NCBI GenBank assembly: GCA_009928665.1
Contig: SACF01000008.1
Coordinates: forward strand, 1 to 64,000
Reading direction: 5' to 3'
Source: Alphaproteobacteria bacterium
GTDB lineage: Bacteria; Bacteroidota; Bacteroidia; Bacteroidales; FEN-979
Length of the DNA: 64,000 nt
Position 1 is the first letter of the stretch, and each line of letters begins with the position of its first letter. Below, one piece after another: positions 17,527-26,592 of the stretch. Below the pieces are notes generated by a model that was given only the letters and a program-made list of their open reading frames with translations, had not been told where the DNA came from and did not search any database. A program made the position numbers and the translations under genes.

Positions 17527-19430
17527 TGCCACCGGTATTTTCCATCCTGTTCTATTTTTATTTTCTCGTTATCGATCAGCCATTGAAGCGCACGCAGGAC
17601 TTTATCTTCTCCGAGCGGTTCGGCTGCCATCATGATCTCCTCCAAGGTATAGGGCTGCGTTTTCAGCATCGGTTTGATCAGTTCAACGACGCGGTTGAAT
17701 TCCATTTCGTTCAGGCTGACCTTATTCCGTTCGAGGCATACATCGCAGGATCCACAGCGTCGCGAACCAGTTTCACCGAAATAGGACAGCAGGGACTGGC
17801 TCCGGCAACGGGCAGTGGATTCGGCATAGGAGATCATTTTTTCGGTACGGAACCGGGACTCCTCCAGCCGTAACCGGTACGTTTCATCTGACAGGCTCAG
17901 GTCGGTAACGTTGACGCGCTCCTGGGTAAAGATCAGTTGGGGTTTACTGGTTTGAGGAACATAATCGACTAACTGCAGCCTGGCAAGGTAGGTCAGGTTT
18001 TTCACGACCTGATTTTCGCTGATGCCGCTGCGGCGGGCCAGTTCCGGTTCGCTGATCTTCACAAAATCGGTCAGGATACCGCCATATGATCTTAGCATTG
18101 TTTTTACAAAGTGGTCGTACAGGGCATTTTCTACCTGAAAACGATAGAGATCCTCTTTCTGTGCTTTAATATGGACTTTTGAGGGATTGTAAAAGGGTTC
18201 GGTAAGCATGATAAATCCCTCTTTTTCCAGAAATTTAAGGCAGTTGAAAACCACAATGGGTTGAAGCCTGTATTGATCGGCAAACAGTCCCAGATCGAAA
18301 TCAAACTGCTGATCTTTTCCGACCCCGACGGGGATCTGGTAAAAGTTTCCCAACGACTGGTAAACATCCCTGATCGTCTGGATTCCGGGGAAGGCGAGGG
18401 CCAGGTTATTGCGTGCGTCGATGATATCGGCTGCTTCGTAAAGCAACACGGCGTATGCTTGTTTTTCATCCCTGCCGGCGCGACCGGCTTCCTGGAAATA
18501 GGCTTCGATGCAGTCGGGAAGATCAAGATGGATAACGAGTCTTACATTGGGTTTGTCGATTCCCATGCCGAAAGCGTTGGTAGAGACGATCAACCTTTTT
18601 TCTTCGCGGATCCAGGCCTGTTGTCGCTTGTCGCGGAGCGCCGGGTCGAGTCCGGCATGGTAAAAGTCGGCGCTGATCTTGTTTTTGACGAGGAATTCAG
18701 CAATCTCTTTCGTTTGGCGGCGGTTCCTGACATAGATGATTCCTGATCCTTTTACTTTGTTGACGATACGAATCAGCCGTTTCAGTTTATCTTCTTCCCG
18801 GATGACGAGGTAGGTCAGGTTTTTCCGCTCAAAACTTTTTTGAAACAGGTTTTCCTGTTTGAACGCGAGCTTTCGCTGGATGTCGGTCACAACCTTTGGA
18901 GTCGCCGTAGCCGTAAGGGCCAGTACAGGTACATGCGGGATGAGTTCGCGGATATCGGCCAGATCGAGGTACGGGGGTCTGAAATCGTAACCCCATTGTG
19001 AAATGCAGTGGGCTTCATCGACGGCCAGCAGGTTTACCTTCATCAGTCGTACGACTTCACGGATTCTCGGGGTGGCGAGTCTTTCGGGTGAGAGGTACAG
19101 GAATTTCAGGTTCCCGTATGTAGCATTGCTCAGGGTAATCTCAATTTCATGCGGATGCATTCCGGAATAGATGGCAGCGGCGGGTATGCCTCTTTTTCTA
19201 AGGTTTTCGACCTGGTCTTTCATCAGTGCGATCAGGGGTGAGATGACAAGACAGATCCCATCCCGGGCGAGGGCCGGAATTTGAAAGCATATCGATTTTC
19301 CACCTCCGGTGGGGAGCAGCGCCAGGGTATCCTTTCCAGCGAGAACCGACCGGATTATATCCTCCTGAAGAGGCCGGAAGGAGGAATAGCCCCAGTATTT
19401 AAGGAGGAGTTGTTGGGGGGAAAGGACCAT
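17523..19430 (-). CDS. recQ: ATP-dependent DNA helicase RecQ
   Basis: A 635-residue RecQ helicase. Walker A is LPTGGGKS (39-46), the DEAH box is at 138-141 in AVDEAHCISQWGYDF with the RecQ aromatic loop, and LALTATATPKV and QEAGRAGRDEK are motifs III and VI. A zinc-binding Cys cluster (TARCRSQSLLSYF, then CGSCDVC) and a winged RQC domain follow. An HRDC domain is not evident. It unwinds DNA in recombination repair. It is co-directional with the citrate lyase genes, 18 bases downstream of CitF. Confidence 0.96.
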   Translation of the reverse strand: MVLSPQQLLLKYWGYSSFRPLQEDIIRSVLAGKDTLALLPTGGGKSICFQIPALARDGICLVISPLIALMKDQVENLRKRGIPAAAIYSGMHPHEIEITLSNATYGNLKFLYLSPERLATPRIREVVRLMKVNLLAVDEAHCISQWGYDFRPPYLDLADIRELIPHVPVLALTATATPKVVTDIQRKLAFKQENLFQKSFERKNLTYLVIREEDKLKRLIRIVNKVKGSGIIYVRNRRQTKEIAEFLVKNKISADFYHAGLDPALRDKRQQAWIREEKRLIVSTNAFGMGIDKPNVRLVIHLDLPDCIEAYFQEAGRAGRDEKQAYAVLLYEAADIIDARNNLALAFPGIQTIRDVYQSLGNFYQIPVGVGKDQQFDFDLGLFADQYRLQPIVVFNCLKFLEKEGFIMLTEPFYNPSKVHIKAQKEDLYRFQVENALYDHFVKTMLRSYGGILTDFVKISEPELARRSGISENQVVKNLTYLARLQLVDYVPQTSKPQLIFTQERVNVTDLSLSDETYRLRLEESRFRTEKMISYAESTARCRSQSLLSYFGETGSRRCGSCDVCLERNKVSLNEMEFNRVVELIKPMLKTQPYTLEEIMMAAEPLGEDKVLRALQWLIDNEKIKIEQDGKYRWQ

Positions 19431-19448
19431 CAGGAAATTTGTTTCACG

Positions 19449-21050
19449 TCATTCCTCAATCCTCCATACCGAGTCCAGAACTGTACCGTCGACCCATTTT
19501 ACCACCGCGACGACTTCGTCGGTGAATTTCGGTTTGGCCGGAACCCCACAGATCTTTTCGGCTTCGGCTTTCAGTTCTTCTATGGTTTTTATCGGAAGTG
19601 AAGAGTTCTTCATTTTTTCGATCAGGTCGGTTCTCTGCGGATTGATGGCGATTCCCCGTTCGGTCACGATGACGTCGATGAGTTCACCGGGTCCGCAGAT
19701 GGTGGTTACCTCGTCGCGGATTACCGGGATACGGTCGCGGAACAGGGGAATGGGGAGGATCACGCATTTGCCGAAGAGGGTATTCTGCCAGCCGCCGATA
19801 CCGTGAAGCAGGCAACCGTCGGAGTGTGTGACCACATTGGCATTGAAGTTCACATCAACTTCGGTGGCGCCCAGGATGACGATGTCGACCATGGAGGAGA
19901 AGTTGCCTTTCCCATGGTAGTTGTAGCTTGTAAAGGGGCTGGTCCAGGTGTGCTGCGGGTTGTCGCGCATGGAGCGGACCCCGTCGAGGTCGAAAGTCTG
20001 ACCATCGAGGATGTATTCCACGAGGCCTTCCTCGAGCATCCTGACGAGGTACTTGTTGCTGCCTCCCCTGGCGAAACGTGCTTTCCAGCCCCTTTCGCGA
20101 AGTATATCGGAGAAGTAGATCCCGATAGAAAGGGCGGTACCGCCGGCACCGGCCTGGAATGAGAACCCGTCGTAGATCAGTCCGGCTTCATCGCAAAAGC
20201 GGGCCGACCATTCGGCCAGAAGGAGCCGGTCGGGGCTTTTGGTGATTTCGGTTGTACCGCTGATGATCTTTTCGGGAATTCCGATCTTATCGAGAACAAC
20301 CACGTAATCGACATAGTTGCCGTTGATCTGCCACGGGATGCATGGGAAAGGAACGAGGTGGTCTGTGACAACGATTACTTTATCAGCATATTGGGCATCG
20401 GCGAGGGCAAATCCGAGGGGGCCGCAAGCTGCCGGTCCATCGACACCGTTGCAGTTACCGAACTGGTCGGCTGTGGGTCCGGCAATGACTGCGATGTCGA
20501 TATGGACTTCGCCATCCTGAACTGCCTGATAGCGACCGCCGTGGGAGCGGAGAACGCCCAGCCCCTTCATTTTTCCTGCAGAGGTGAACCGTCCAAGCGC
20601 TCCGTTCATCGATCCTTCGATGTGGTTGATGGTTCCATCTTCGAGGTATTTGGTCATGGGTTCATGACATGGGAAGGAGGCGGAGGGGTACCATATCAGG
20701 TTTTTGATCCCCAACTCATGGGCGATGTCGAAAACCTGGGTGGCCACCAGGTCGCCATTGCGGAAATGATGGTGTGTCGAAATGGTCATTCCATCCTTTA
20801 ATCCCGATCTGATCAGCGCTTCCTTTAGTCCGGGAACCACCTTGTTACCATCGGCAGGGTAATCGGCACAGGATACCAACCGGGGCGCTGCGCGAAATCC
20901 TTCAGGCCGGTATTTCGCGATACCCATGTAAGGCACGGCCGGCACTCCGTTGATGATGGTCGGTACCATTCTTCCGGCCGCATTACGAACCATTTTATCA
21001 TATTTGGGAAGAGACGGGGCATGCGCCGTCTTTACATCTTTATTGCTCAT
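19449..21050 (-). CDS. citF: citrate lyase alpha subunit (citrate CoA-transferase)
   Basis: A 533-residue CitF. It exchanges acetyl for citrate on the acyl-carrier prosthetic group. The family is recognised over its full length, for example SCADYPADGNKVVPGLKEAL, ISTHHHFRNGDLVATQVFDI and VGDEVTTICGP-like glycine-rich segments near the C-terminus (EVTTICGPGELIDVIVTERG). It overlaps the end of citDE by 11 bases with a GGAGGGAGA ribosome binding site inside the upstream gene, so both are co-translated. Confidence 0.94.
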   Translation of the reverse strand: MSNKDVKTAHAPSLPKYDKMVRNAAGRMVPTIINGVPAVPYMGIAKYRPEGFRAAPRLVSCADYPADGNKVVPGLKEALIRSGLKDGMTISTHHHFRNGDLVATQVFDIAHELGIKNLIWYPSASFPCHEPMTKYLEDGTINHIEGSMNGALGRFTSAGKMKGLGVLRSHGGRYQAVQDGEVHIDIAVIAGPTADQFGNCNGVDGPAACGPLGFALADAQYADKVIVVTDHLVPFPCIPWQINGNYVDYVVVLDKIGIPEKIISGTTEITKSPDRLLLAEWSARFCDEAGLIYDGFSFQAGAGGTALSIGIYFSDILRERGWKARFARGGSNKYLVRMLEEGLVEYILDGQTFDLDGVRSMRDNPQHTWTSPFTSYNYHGKGNFSSMVDIVILGATEVDVNFNANVVTHSDGCLLHGIGGWQNTLFGKCVILPIPLFRDRIPVIRDEVTTICGPGELIDVIVTERGIAINPQRTDLIEKMKNSSLPIKTIEELKAEAEKICGVPAKPKFTDEVVAVVKWVDGTVLDSVWRIEE

Positions 21051-22269
21051 AGGTCTCCCTCCAGTTTTCAGCGATTTTATTCATTTTTATTGCGAGATTT
21101 ATGGTATTCAGGGCTCTTTTTACAACAGGCGGATCGATCATTTTTGTACCCAGCGAAACCACCCCGAGTCCCTGTTCGTGCGCTTTATGGAATGCGAAAA
21201 CGATTTTTTTTGCCCGTTCGATCTCTTCGGCCGTGGGAGCAAAAGTTTCGTGGATCACCGCGATCTGCCGCGGGTGGATGCATCCCATACCATCGAAACC
21301 CAGGGCTTTTGACCGCAGAACATTCTGTCGTAAACCTTCCATATCGGCCACGTCGGAGAATACGGAGTCGATTGGCTGAATCCCCGCGGCGCGTGCAGCG
21401 TTTACAACCATGCTGCGTGCAAAGAACGATTCGGCGCCCTCGGCGGTACGCCTCGTGCCTAAGTCGGCCGTGTAATCTTCCAATCCAATGGCCAGAGCGA
21501 CGATATTCTCAGCGGAACTGGCAATCGAATAGGCATTGATCACCCCCAGTGCGCTTTCAATGATGGGCATAAGCCAGATTGACGATTGACGGTTGACTAT
21601 TGACGATTGATTTGCGAGGATTGAATTGATTTTTTCGTTCACTGCCCGTACCTGATCAGGATGTTCACACTTCGGCAGGAGGATGAGGTTGACATTGTGG
21701 GGGATGATGTATTCGAGGTCTTCGAGCCCGCGTTCACCCTGGTTGATTCTGACCATGCGTTCAGCCCCGTAAAAGTCGATTCCGCAGAGGGCGTTCCGCA
21801 CCATGAACCGGGCCTCATCTTTCTTGTCGGGTGCAACGGCATCCTCGAGGTCGAGGATGATCCCGTTGGGTTTGTGAATGCCTGCGTTGATCATCAGACT
21901 GGGGGTGTTCCCCGGAAGATAAAGCCTCGAAAACCTGCTGCGATCCTTTTCGGTGGTATAGCTATTTTCAGGAAGGAATGGCGGCAGCCAGCTTTTTTCG
22001 CAAGGTACCAGTTTTTTGATGGCTGCTTCGAGCCTGGCTGCAAGTACGAGCGGCAACGCCCCCGAATCCTCGATTTTAACAAGAGCATGGCCGATTCCGA
22101 AGAAATCCAGAATCTCAAGAGCCTGTTCCCGGATCACGGCTCCGTACATGACGGCTACCTTTGATTCAATCTTCAGGTCAATCCCACCCGATGTGGTGAG
22201 TTCCAGGGTGACAAAACAATCAGATCTTACGGTTTTGCCTTTGTTGCCTGTTGTGACAATTTCTCCCAT
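21040..22269 (-). CDS. citDE: citrate lyase acyl carrier-beta subunit fusion (CitD-CitE)
   Basis: A 409-residue fusion. Residues 10-88 match CitD, the acyl carrier: Ser16 in VRSDCF lies where the phosphoribosyl-dephospho-CoA arm is attached. Residues 110-400 match CitE, which cleaves citryl-ACP to oxaloacetate and acetyl-ACP (LYLPGNTPSLM, LDLEDAVAPDKKDEAR, IWLMPIIESALG, GLEDYTADLG, CIHPRQIAVI). The usual three subunits are thus made from two genes. A run of five heptads at 21576-21610 is translated as the odd NQSSIVNRQSS just before the IWLMPIIES strand. citX, citG and citC, which make and load the arm, are not in the window. Confidence 0.92.
   Translation of the reverse strand: MGEIVTTGNKGKTVRSDCFVTLELTTSGGIDLKIESKVAVMYGAVIREQALEILDFFGIGHALVKIEDSGALPLVLAARLEAAIKKLVPCEKSWLPPFLPENSYTTEKDRSRFSRLYLPGNTPSLMINAGIHKPNGIILDLEDAVAPDKKDEARFMVRNALCGIDFYGAERMVRINQGERGLEDLEYIIPHNVNLILLPKCEHPDQVRAVNEKINSILANQSSIVNRQSSIWLMPIIESALGVINAYSIASSAENIVALAIGLEDYTADLGTRRTAEGAESFFARSMVVNAARAAGIQPIDSVFSDVADMEGLRQNVLRSKALGFDGMGCIHPRQIAVIHETFAPTAEEIERAKKIVFAFHKAHEQGLGVVSLGTKMIDPPVVKRALNTINLAIKMNKIAENWRETYEQ
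21576..21610 (-). repeat. five heptad repeats inside citDE
   Basis: Five successive 7-base units (AGATTGA, CGATTGA, CGGTTGA, CTATTGA, CGATTGA on the plus strand) lie inside the citDE reading frame. They resemble the intergenic TTTACGATTGA repeats. Thirty-five bases is not a multiple of three, so flanking sequence must have changed with it for the frame to stay open. Confidence 0.8.
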
Positions 22270-22369
22270 AGTTTGAATTTAAGAATTTTGAGCCCCAAAG
22301 ATAGGGAAAAAGTGGGCTGCATTTTATCCATTCATCCCGCCGGAAATCAGATATCGTAATTTTCTTTCC

Positions 22370-22377
22370 TACATTTG
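22370..22377 (+). promoter_or_regulatory. -7 box of the ltaS-like operon
   Basis: TACATTTG fits TAnnTTTG and lies 22 bases before the ATG at 22400. I did not find a clear -33 TTTG. The gap to the divergent citDE gene holds nothing else I recognise. Confidence 0.55.
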
Positions 22378-22399
22378 CATTGCAAATCCCATATACTTC

Positions 22400-24415
22400 A
22401 TGGCAGCAAGAAAATCCGGCAGCCGTTCCGGAACCAGTAAATCACGGAGATCATCAGGCAAATCGCCAAAGAGGGGGAAAAGCCGCGGAAAGTGGTTTTC
22501 GGGGAACATTCACATTGCCCTCTTCCTGAAACTCTTGCTGGTTCTGGCACTTCTTTTCCTTTCCAGGATAATATTTTATCTCATCAACCTGAGTTATTTT
22601 TCCAGTCTCCCGGTTTCCGATGCCCTGAGGATCTTTGTCACCGGTCTGAGATTTGATATCTCGGCGCTTTTCATTATCAATGCCCCTTTCATACTCATGA
22701 ATGTATTGCCTTTCAGGTTCAGGTACCACAGGATTTACCAGGGGATCGCCAACGGTTTTTACTATTTCATCAACAATGTGGCTTTCATTGCCAATTTTGT
22801 CGATTCCATCTATTTTCGCTTTACGCTGAAGCGGATGACTTTTGATATATTCCGGTATCTGGGTGTCGGCGGAGATTTCGATAAACTGGTCCCACAGTTT
22901 TTAAAGGACTTCTGGTATGTTGCGATCATCTGGATCGTGTTTTCCGGGGTATTCATTTATCTGGGAACGAGGATTGGGGTACGACAGGAACGTACCGCTG
23001 CGAAAGGCTCCGGTTTTTCTTTTTACTTCGTCAATATAATTCTTGCTGTCCTCATTCTGGGAGTCTCGGTGATCGGAATCCGCGGGGGATTGCAATTGAG
23101 GCCCATTGGGCTGGTGACGGCCGGACAATATACTTCGGGAAAGAATATTCCGCTGGTTTTGAACACCCCTTTTTCAATTGCGCGGACGGTTGATGGGGAG
23201 TCGCTGACCGTCAGGAAATGGTTTAAAAGTGAAGCGGCATTATCGGACATTTATAACCCGGTGCACCCTGGGATGAAGGGACAGAAAGAGCAAAAACTGA
23301 ATGTGATGATCATTATCATGGAAAGTTTTTCACGAGAACACATCGGGATTCTGAACCATGAATATGATAACGGGAGATACCAGGGGTTTACTCCTTTTCT
23401 CGATTCCCTGATCCGGCACGGGCGGTATTTTGATGGGTTTGCGAACGGGAAGACCTCTATTCAAGGGATTCCCGCGATTCTTTCCGGGATCCCTTCACTG
23501 ATGTATGAATCGATCATTCAATCGAATTACGCAGCCAACAAAATGAATGGTATCGCAGCCTTGCTGAAACCGAAAGGATACCGTAGCGCGTTTTTTCACG
23601 GGGGTACCAACGGAACCATGGGATTTGATTCCTATACCAAACTTATTGGTTTTGAAAACTATTACGGTCGGTCGGAGTTTAACAATGAGAAAGAGTACGA
23701 CGGTAAATGGGGGATCCGGGATGAGTCTTTTTTTCAATTCTGCGCGCAGACTTTGAATGATTTTCAGCAACCTTTCGTCGCAACACTTTTTTCTCTTTCA
23801 TCGCATCATCCTTACTACGTCCCCGGTAAGTACGCGAACGTGTTCAGAAAAGGGAAACTACCCATTCAGCAAAGTATTATGTATGCTGACCATGCCCTTG
23901 CCGGTTTTTTTCATCAGGCGAAAAAGAGCAAATGGTACGCGAACACCCTTTTCATAATTACGGCAGACCATACTTCGGAGGGGTATTTCCCTTATTATCA
24001 ATCGGATGTTGGCCAATACGCAATTCCGATCCTGTTCTTTCAGCCGGGCACAACATGGCAGGAACAATCACCGGGGCCTGCCCAGCAAACCGATATTCTG
24101 CCGACAATCATGAACTACCTGGGGTATGATAAGAAATTTATAGCTTTCGGGACCGATCTTTTTGACCCGGTCGCACCGCGTTTTTCGGTTCACTATATCA
24201 CCGGGCTTTACGGAATGATCAAGGACGGGTATTATATCGAATTTGATGGAAACCGTTGTACATCCTTGTTTTATCTGAAGGATGATCCCCTTCTGAAAAA
24301 CAACCTTGCAGGAACGGCTAAACCGGTGGAAGGGCGGCTGATCCTGTTCTTAAAAGCGTATATCCAGCAATATAACAACAGGGTTATGGAGAACCGGTTG
24401 ACCTGTGATTCATGA
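22400..24415 (+). CDS. LtaS/MdoB-family phosphoglycerol transferase
   Basis: A 671-residue inner-membrane enzyme. A Ser/Arg/Lys-rich cytoplasmic tail (1-36) is followed by about five membrane segments (37-235) and an extracytoplasmic sulfatase-like domain. Its catalytic Thr is at about 352 in FANGKTSIQGIPAILSG, with metal ligands in IIIMESFS and ITADHTSEGYF. The family moves phosphoglycerol from phosphatidylglycerol to an acceptor and leaves diacylglycerol; in Gram-negatives the acceptor may be a periplasmic glycan. It overlaps the next gene by ATGA. That neighbour belongs to the diacylglycerol kinase family, which fits recycling of the by-product. Confidence 0.9.
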   Translation: MAARKSGSRSGTSKSRRSSGKSPKRGKSRGKWFSGNIHIALFLKLLLVLALLFLSRIIFYLINLSYFSSLPVSDALRIFVTGLRFDISALFIINAPFILMNVLPFRFRYHRIYQGIANGFYYFINNVAFIANFVDSIYFRFTLKRMTFDIFRYLGVGGDFDKLVPQFLKDFWYVAIIWIVFSGVFIYLGTRIGVRQERTAAKGSGFSFYFVNIILAVLILGVSVIGIRGGLQLRPIGLVTAGQYTSGKNIPLVLNTPFSIARTVDGESLTVRKWFKSEAALSDIYNPVHPGMKGQKEQKLNVMIIIMESFSREHIGILNHEYDNGRYQGFTPFLDSLIRHGRYFDGFANGKTSIQGIPAILSGIPSLMYESIIQSNYAANKMNGIAALLKPKGYRSAFFHGGTNGTMGFDSYTKLIGFENYYGRSEFNNEKEYDGKWGIRDESFFQFCAQTLNDFQQPFVATLFSLSSHHPYYVPGKYANVFRKGKLPIQQSIMYADHALAGFFHQAKKSKWYANTLFIITADHTSEGYFPYYQSDVGQYAIPILFFQPGTTWQEQSPGPAQQTDILPTIMNYLGYDKKFIAFGTDLFDPVAPRFSVHYITGLYGMIKDGYYIEFDGNRCTSLFYLKDDPLLKNNLAGTAKPVEGRLILFLKAYIQQYNNRVMENRLTCDS

Positions 24416-25344
24416 CGGACCGGGCAGATAATTTTTGTGGAAAAGAACCTAATGTAATGACTGAATCCGGTTTGAAAAAGGTAGTGTTTGTGGTAAATCC
24501 CATCAGCGGGAAGGGTAAGCAGGGGGGGATTGAAACGTTGATAGACCGGCATCTCGATAAACGGTTTTTTGAGTATCAGGTAAGGTACACCACCGGTCCC
24601 GGTGATGCCACCGGGATCGCGCGACAGGCGGCAGCAGATGGGTACGATGTGGTTGTAGCCGTTGGTGGCGACGGAACGGTGAATGAAGTGACTACGGGAT
24701 TGGTCGGGAGCGACACAGCCTTGGGGATCATACCGGCGGGGTCGGGGAATGGACTGTCGCGACATCTGAAAATCCCTCTGAACGGTGCCCGGGCAATCGA
24801 GGTCATCAACCGCATGAATGTTGTGAAGATCGATACCGCCACGATCGATGAGCATGTTTTTGTGAACCTGGCCGGGATCGGGTTTGATGCGACCATTGCA
24901 AAAAAATTCGGGGATGCCGGAACCCGGGGTTTTACGACTTACTTTAAGGTTACCACCCGTTCCTATTTCCGTTATAAACCCAAAAAATACATCCTGACCA
25001 TCGATGGTAAAAGGATTGAACGTCGGGCGCTGATGGTCAGTTTTGCCAACTCGAGCCAATTCGGCAACAATGCCTCAATCGATCCCGGCGCCAGTGTCAG
25101 CGACGGTTATATCGATGTATGCATTCTCAGGAAAATACCTTTTTTCAAGGTTCCCTTTCTGGCCCCCCTGTTGTTCCTGAAAAAGTTTGACCGGACCCGG
25201 TATGTAGAGATTATCCGGGCCAGGGAGGTCGTGTTGAAGCAAAAGAGAAAACGGGTCATGCATGTCGATGGCGATACCCATAAAGCCGGTAAAGAGGTTA
25301 TTATGAAAATATTACCACTTTCGTTAAATGTTGTTGTTCCCTAA
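24412..25344 (+). CDS. diacylglycerol kinase / lipid kinase family protein
   Basis: A 310-residue protein of the DagK/YegS/LCB5 family. The nucleotide-binding motif GGDGTVNEV is at about residues 84-92, with FVVNPISGKGK at the N-terminus and IIPAGSGNGLSRHL following. It probably phosphorylates diacylglycerol to phosphatidic acid. The ATG at 24412 overlaps the previous stop; an internal ATG at 24457 (MTESGLKK) could be the real start, since family members begin near KKVVFVVNP. The context supports clearing diacylglycerol made by the upstream transferase. Confidence 0.88.
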   Translation: MTDRADNFCGKEPNVMTESGLKKVVFVVNPISGKGKQGGIETLIDRHLDKRFFEYQVRYTTGPGDATGIARQAAADGYDVVVAVGGDGTVNEVTTGLVGSDTALGIIPAGSGNGLSRHLKIPLNGARAIEVINRMNVVKIDTATIDEHVFVNLAGIGFDATIAKKFGDAGTRGFTTYFKVTTRSYFRYKPKKYILTIDGKRIERRALMVSFANSSQFGNNASIDPGASVSDGYIDVCILRKIPFFKVPFLAPLLFLKKFDRTRYVEIIRAREVVLKQKRKRVMHVDGDTHKAGKEVIMKILPLSLNVVVP

Positions 25345-25345
25345 C

Positions 25346-26569
25346 ATGTTATTTATGGAGGATATAACTGCAAAAAATATTAACACCGGGCTCAGGGCCA
25401 CACTGACCGATTGGGGATTCAATGAAAAGTTCGCAACATACGTGGCTGATTTTTCCAGCCTGATAATTATTCTTATAGCGACCATCGCCGTTTATTACAT
25501 CGCCAAATTCATTATAAACCGGATTCTGAAACGGATCGTGGAGCGTTCGACGGGGAAATGGGATGATCATCTTTACAATCAAAAAGTCTTTACCCGTTTG
25601 GCAATGCTTTTACCCGCCATCGTTCTTGAGGTATCGCTTACTCCCAGCATTTCACAGTATCCTGAAGCCATCCGGTATATCGGAATGGGGCTTCATCTTT
25701 ACATGATCTTCATTGTGATTTTGGTCATCAATTCGTTCCTGAATGCCGTTTATCATATCTATGGTGAATTCGAAATAGCCGATTCCAAGCCTATCAAGGG
25801 GTATGTTCAGGTCGGGAAGATCATCACCTATGTCATCGGTGGAATTGCGATGATGTCAACCTTACTCGGACAGTCACCACTGACCTTACTTGCCGGGCTT
25901 GGCGCCATGTCGGCTGTTATGATGCTGATTTTCAAGGACAGCATTTTAGGATTTGTGGCGGGGATCCAGCTTTCGGGCAACAAGATGCTGCAGATCGGTG
26001 ATTGGATTACCATGCCTAAGTTTAATACGGATGGTACTGTGTTCGATATCTCGCTGGTGACGGTGAAGGTGCGGAACTTCGATAATTCGGTCAGTTGTAT
26101 CCCTACATATGCGCTGGTTTCGGATTCATTCCAGAACTGGCGGAGCATGGGTGATGCAGGTGGCCGCAGACTGAAGCGTTCGATGATCATCGATGCCACG
26201 ACCATACGCATTGCCGATGATGTACTGACCGGCAGGCTGATTGACAAAGGTATTCTGAATGACCGTGTGTCAGCGCCCGGCAACCAGGCTACCAACCTGG
26301 GGTTGTTCCGGGTTTATGTTGCTGAATACCTGAAGAAAATTCAAAACATCAATCAGAATGCCTCTTTAATGGTGCGGATGCTACAGCCTTCGGAAAACGG
26401 CCTGCCGCTTGAGATCTATGGTTTTTACCTTCCACCCGACTGGAGCGACTTTGAAAATTTCCAGGCAGGTTTGTTCGAACATCTATATGCCCTGTTACCC
26501 GAATTCGGCTTAAAAGCATTCCAAAGACCATCGGGGAATGAGATTACGATTCTTCCCACCCGGTCATAA
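25346..26569 (+). CDS. MscS-family mechanosensitive channel
   Basis: About 407 residues. Membrane segments are evident near residues 27-52, 80-110 and 145-200. The MscS core is LLAGLGAMSAVMMLIFKDSILGFVAGIQL (written here in parts: pore helix GLGAMSAV, then FKDSILGFVAG) and the beta domain with GDWITMPKFNTDGTV. Such channels release solutes on osmotic downshock. A longer frame overlaps the previous gene; ATG at 25346, one base after its stop, is the better start. It closes a three-gene operon. Confidence 0.9.
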   Translation: MLFMEDITAKNINTGLRATLTDWGFNEKFATYVADFSSLIIILIATIAVYYIAKFIINRILKRIVERSTGKWDDHLYNQKVFTRLAMLLPAIVLEVSLTPSISQYPEAIRYIGMGLHLYMIFIVILVINSFLNAVYHIYGEFEIADSKPIKGYVQVGKIITYVIGGIAMMSTLLGQSPLTLLAGLGAMSAVMMLIFKDSILGFVAGIQLSGNKMLQIGDWITMPKFNTDGTVFDISLVTVKVRNFDNSVSCIPTYALVSDSFQNWRSMGDAGGRRLKRSMIIDATTIRIADDVLTGRLIDKGILNDRVSAPGNQATNLGLFRVYVAEYLKKIQNINQNASLMVRMLQPSENGLPLEIYGFYLPPDWSDFENFQAGLFEHLYALLPEFGLKAFQRPSGNEITILPTRS

Positions 26570-26592
26570 AATTATAATCTTCAGGAAAGGTC

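Noticed and set aside
24271..25059. 262-codon minus-strand frame across the transferase-kinase junction
   Set aside because: It covers two real genes on the other strand and shows no domain.
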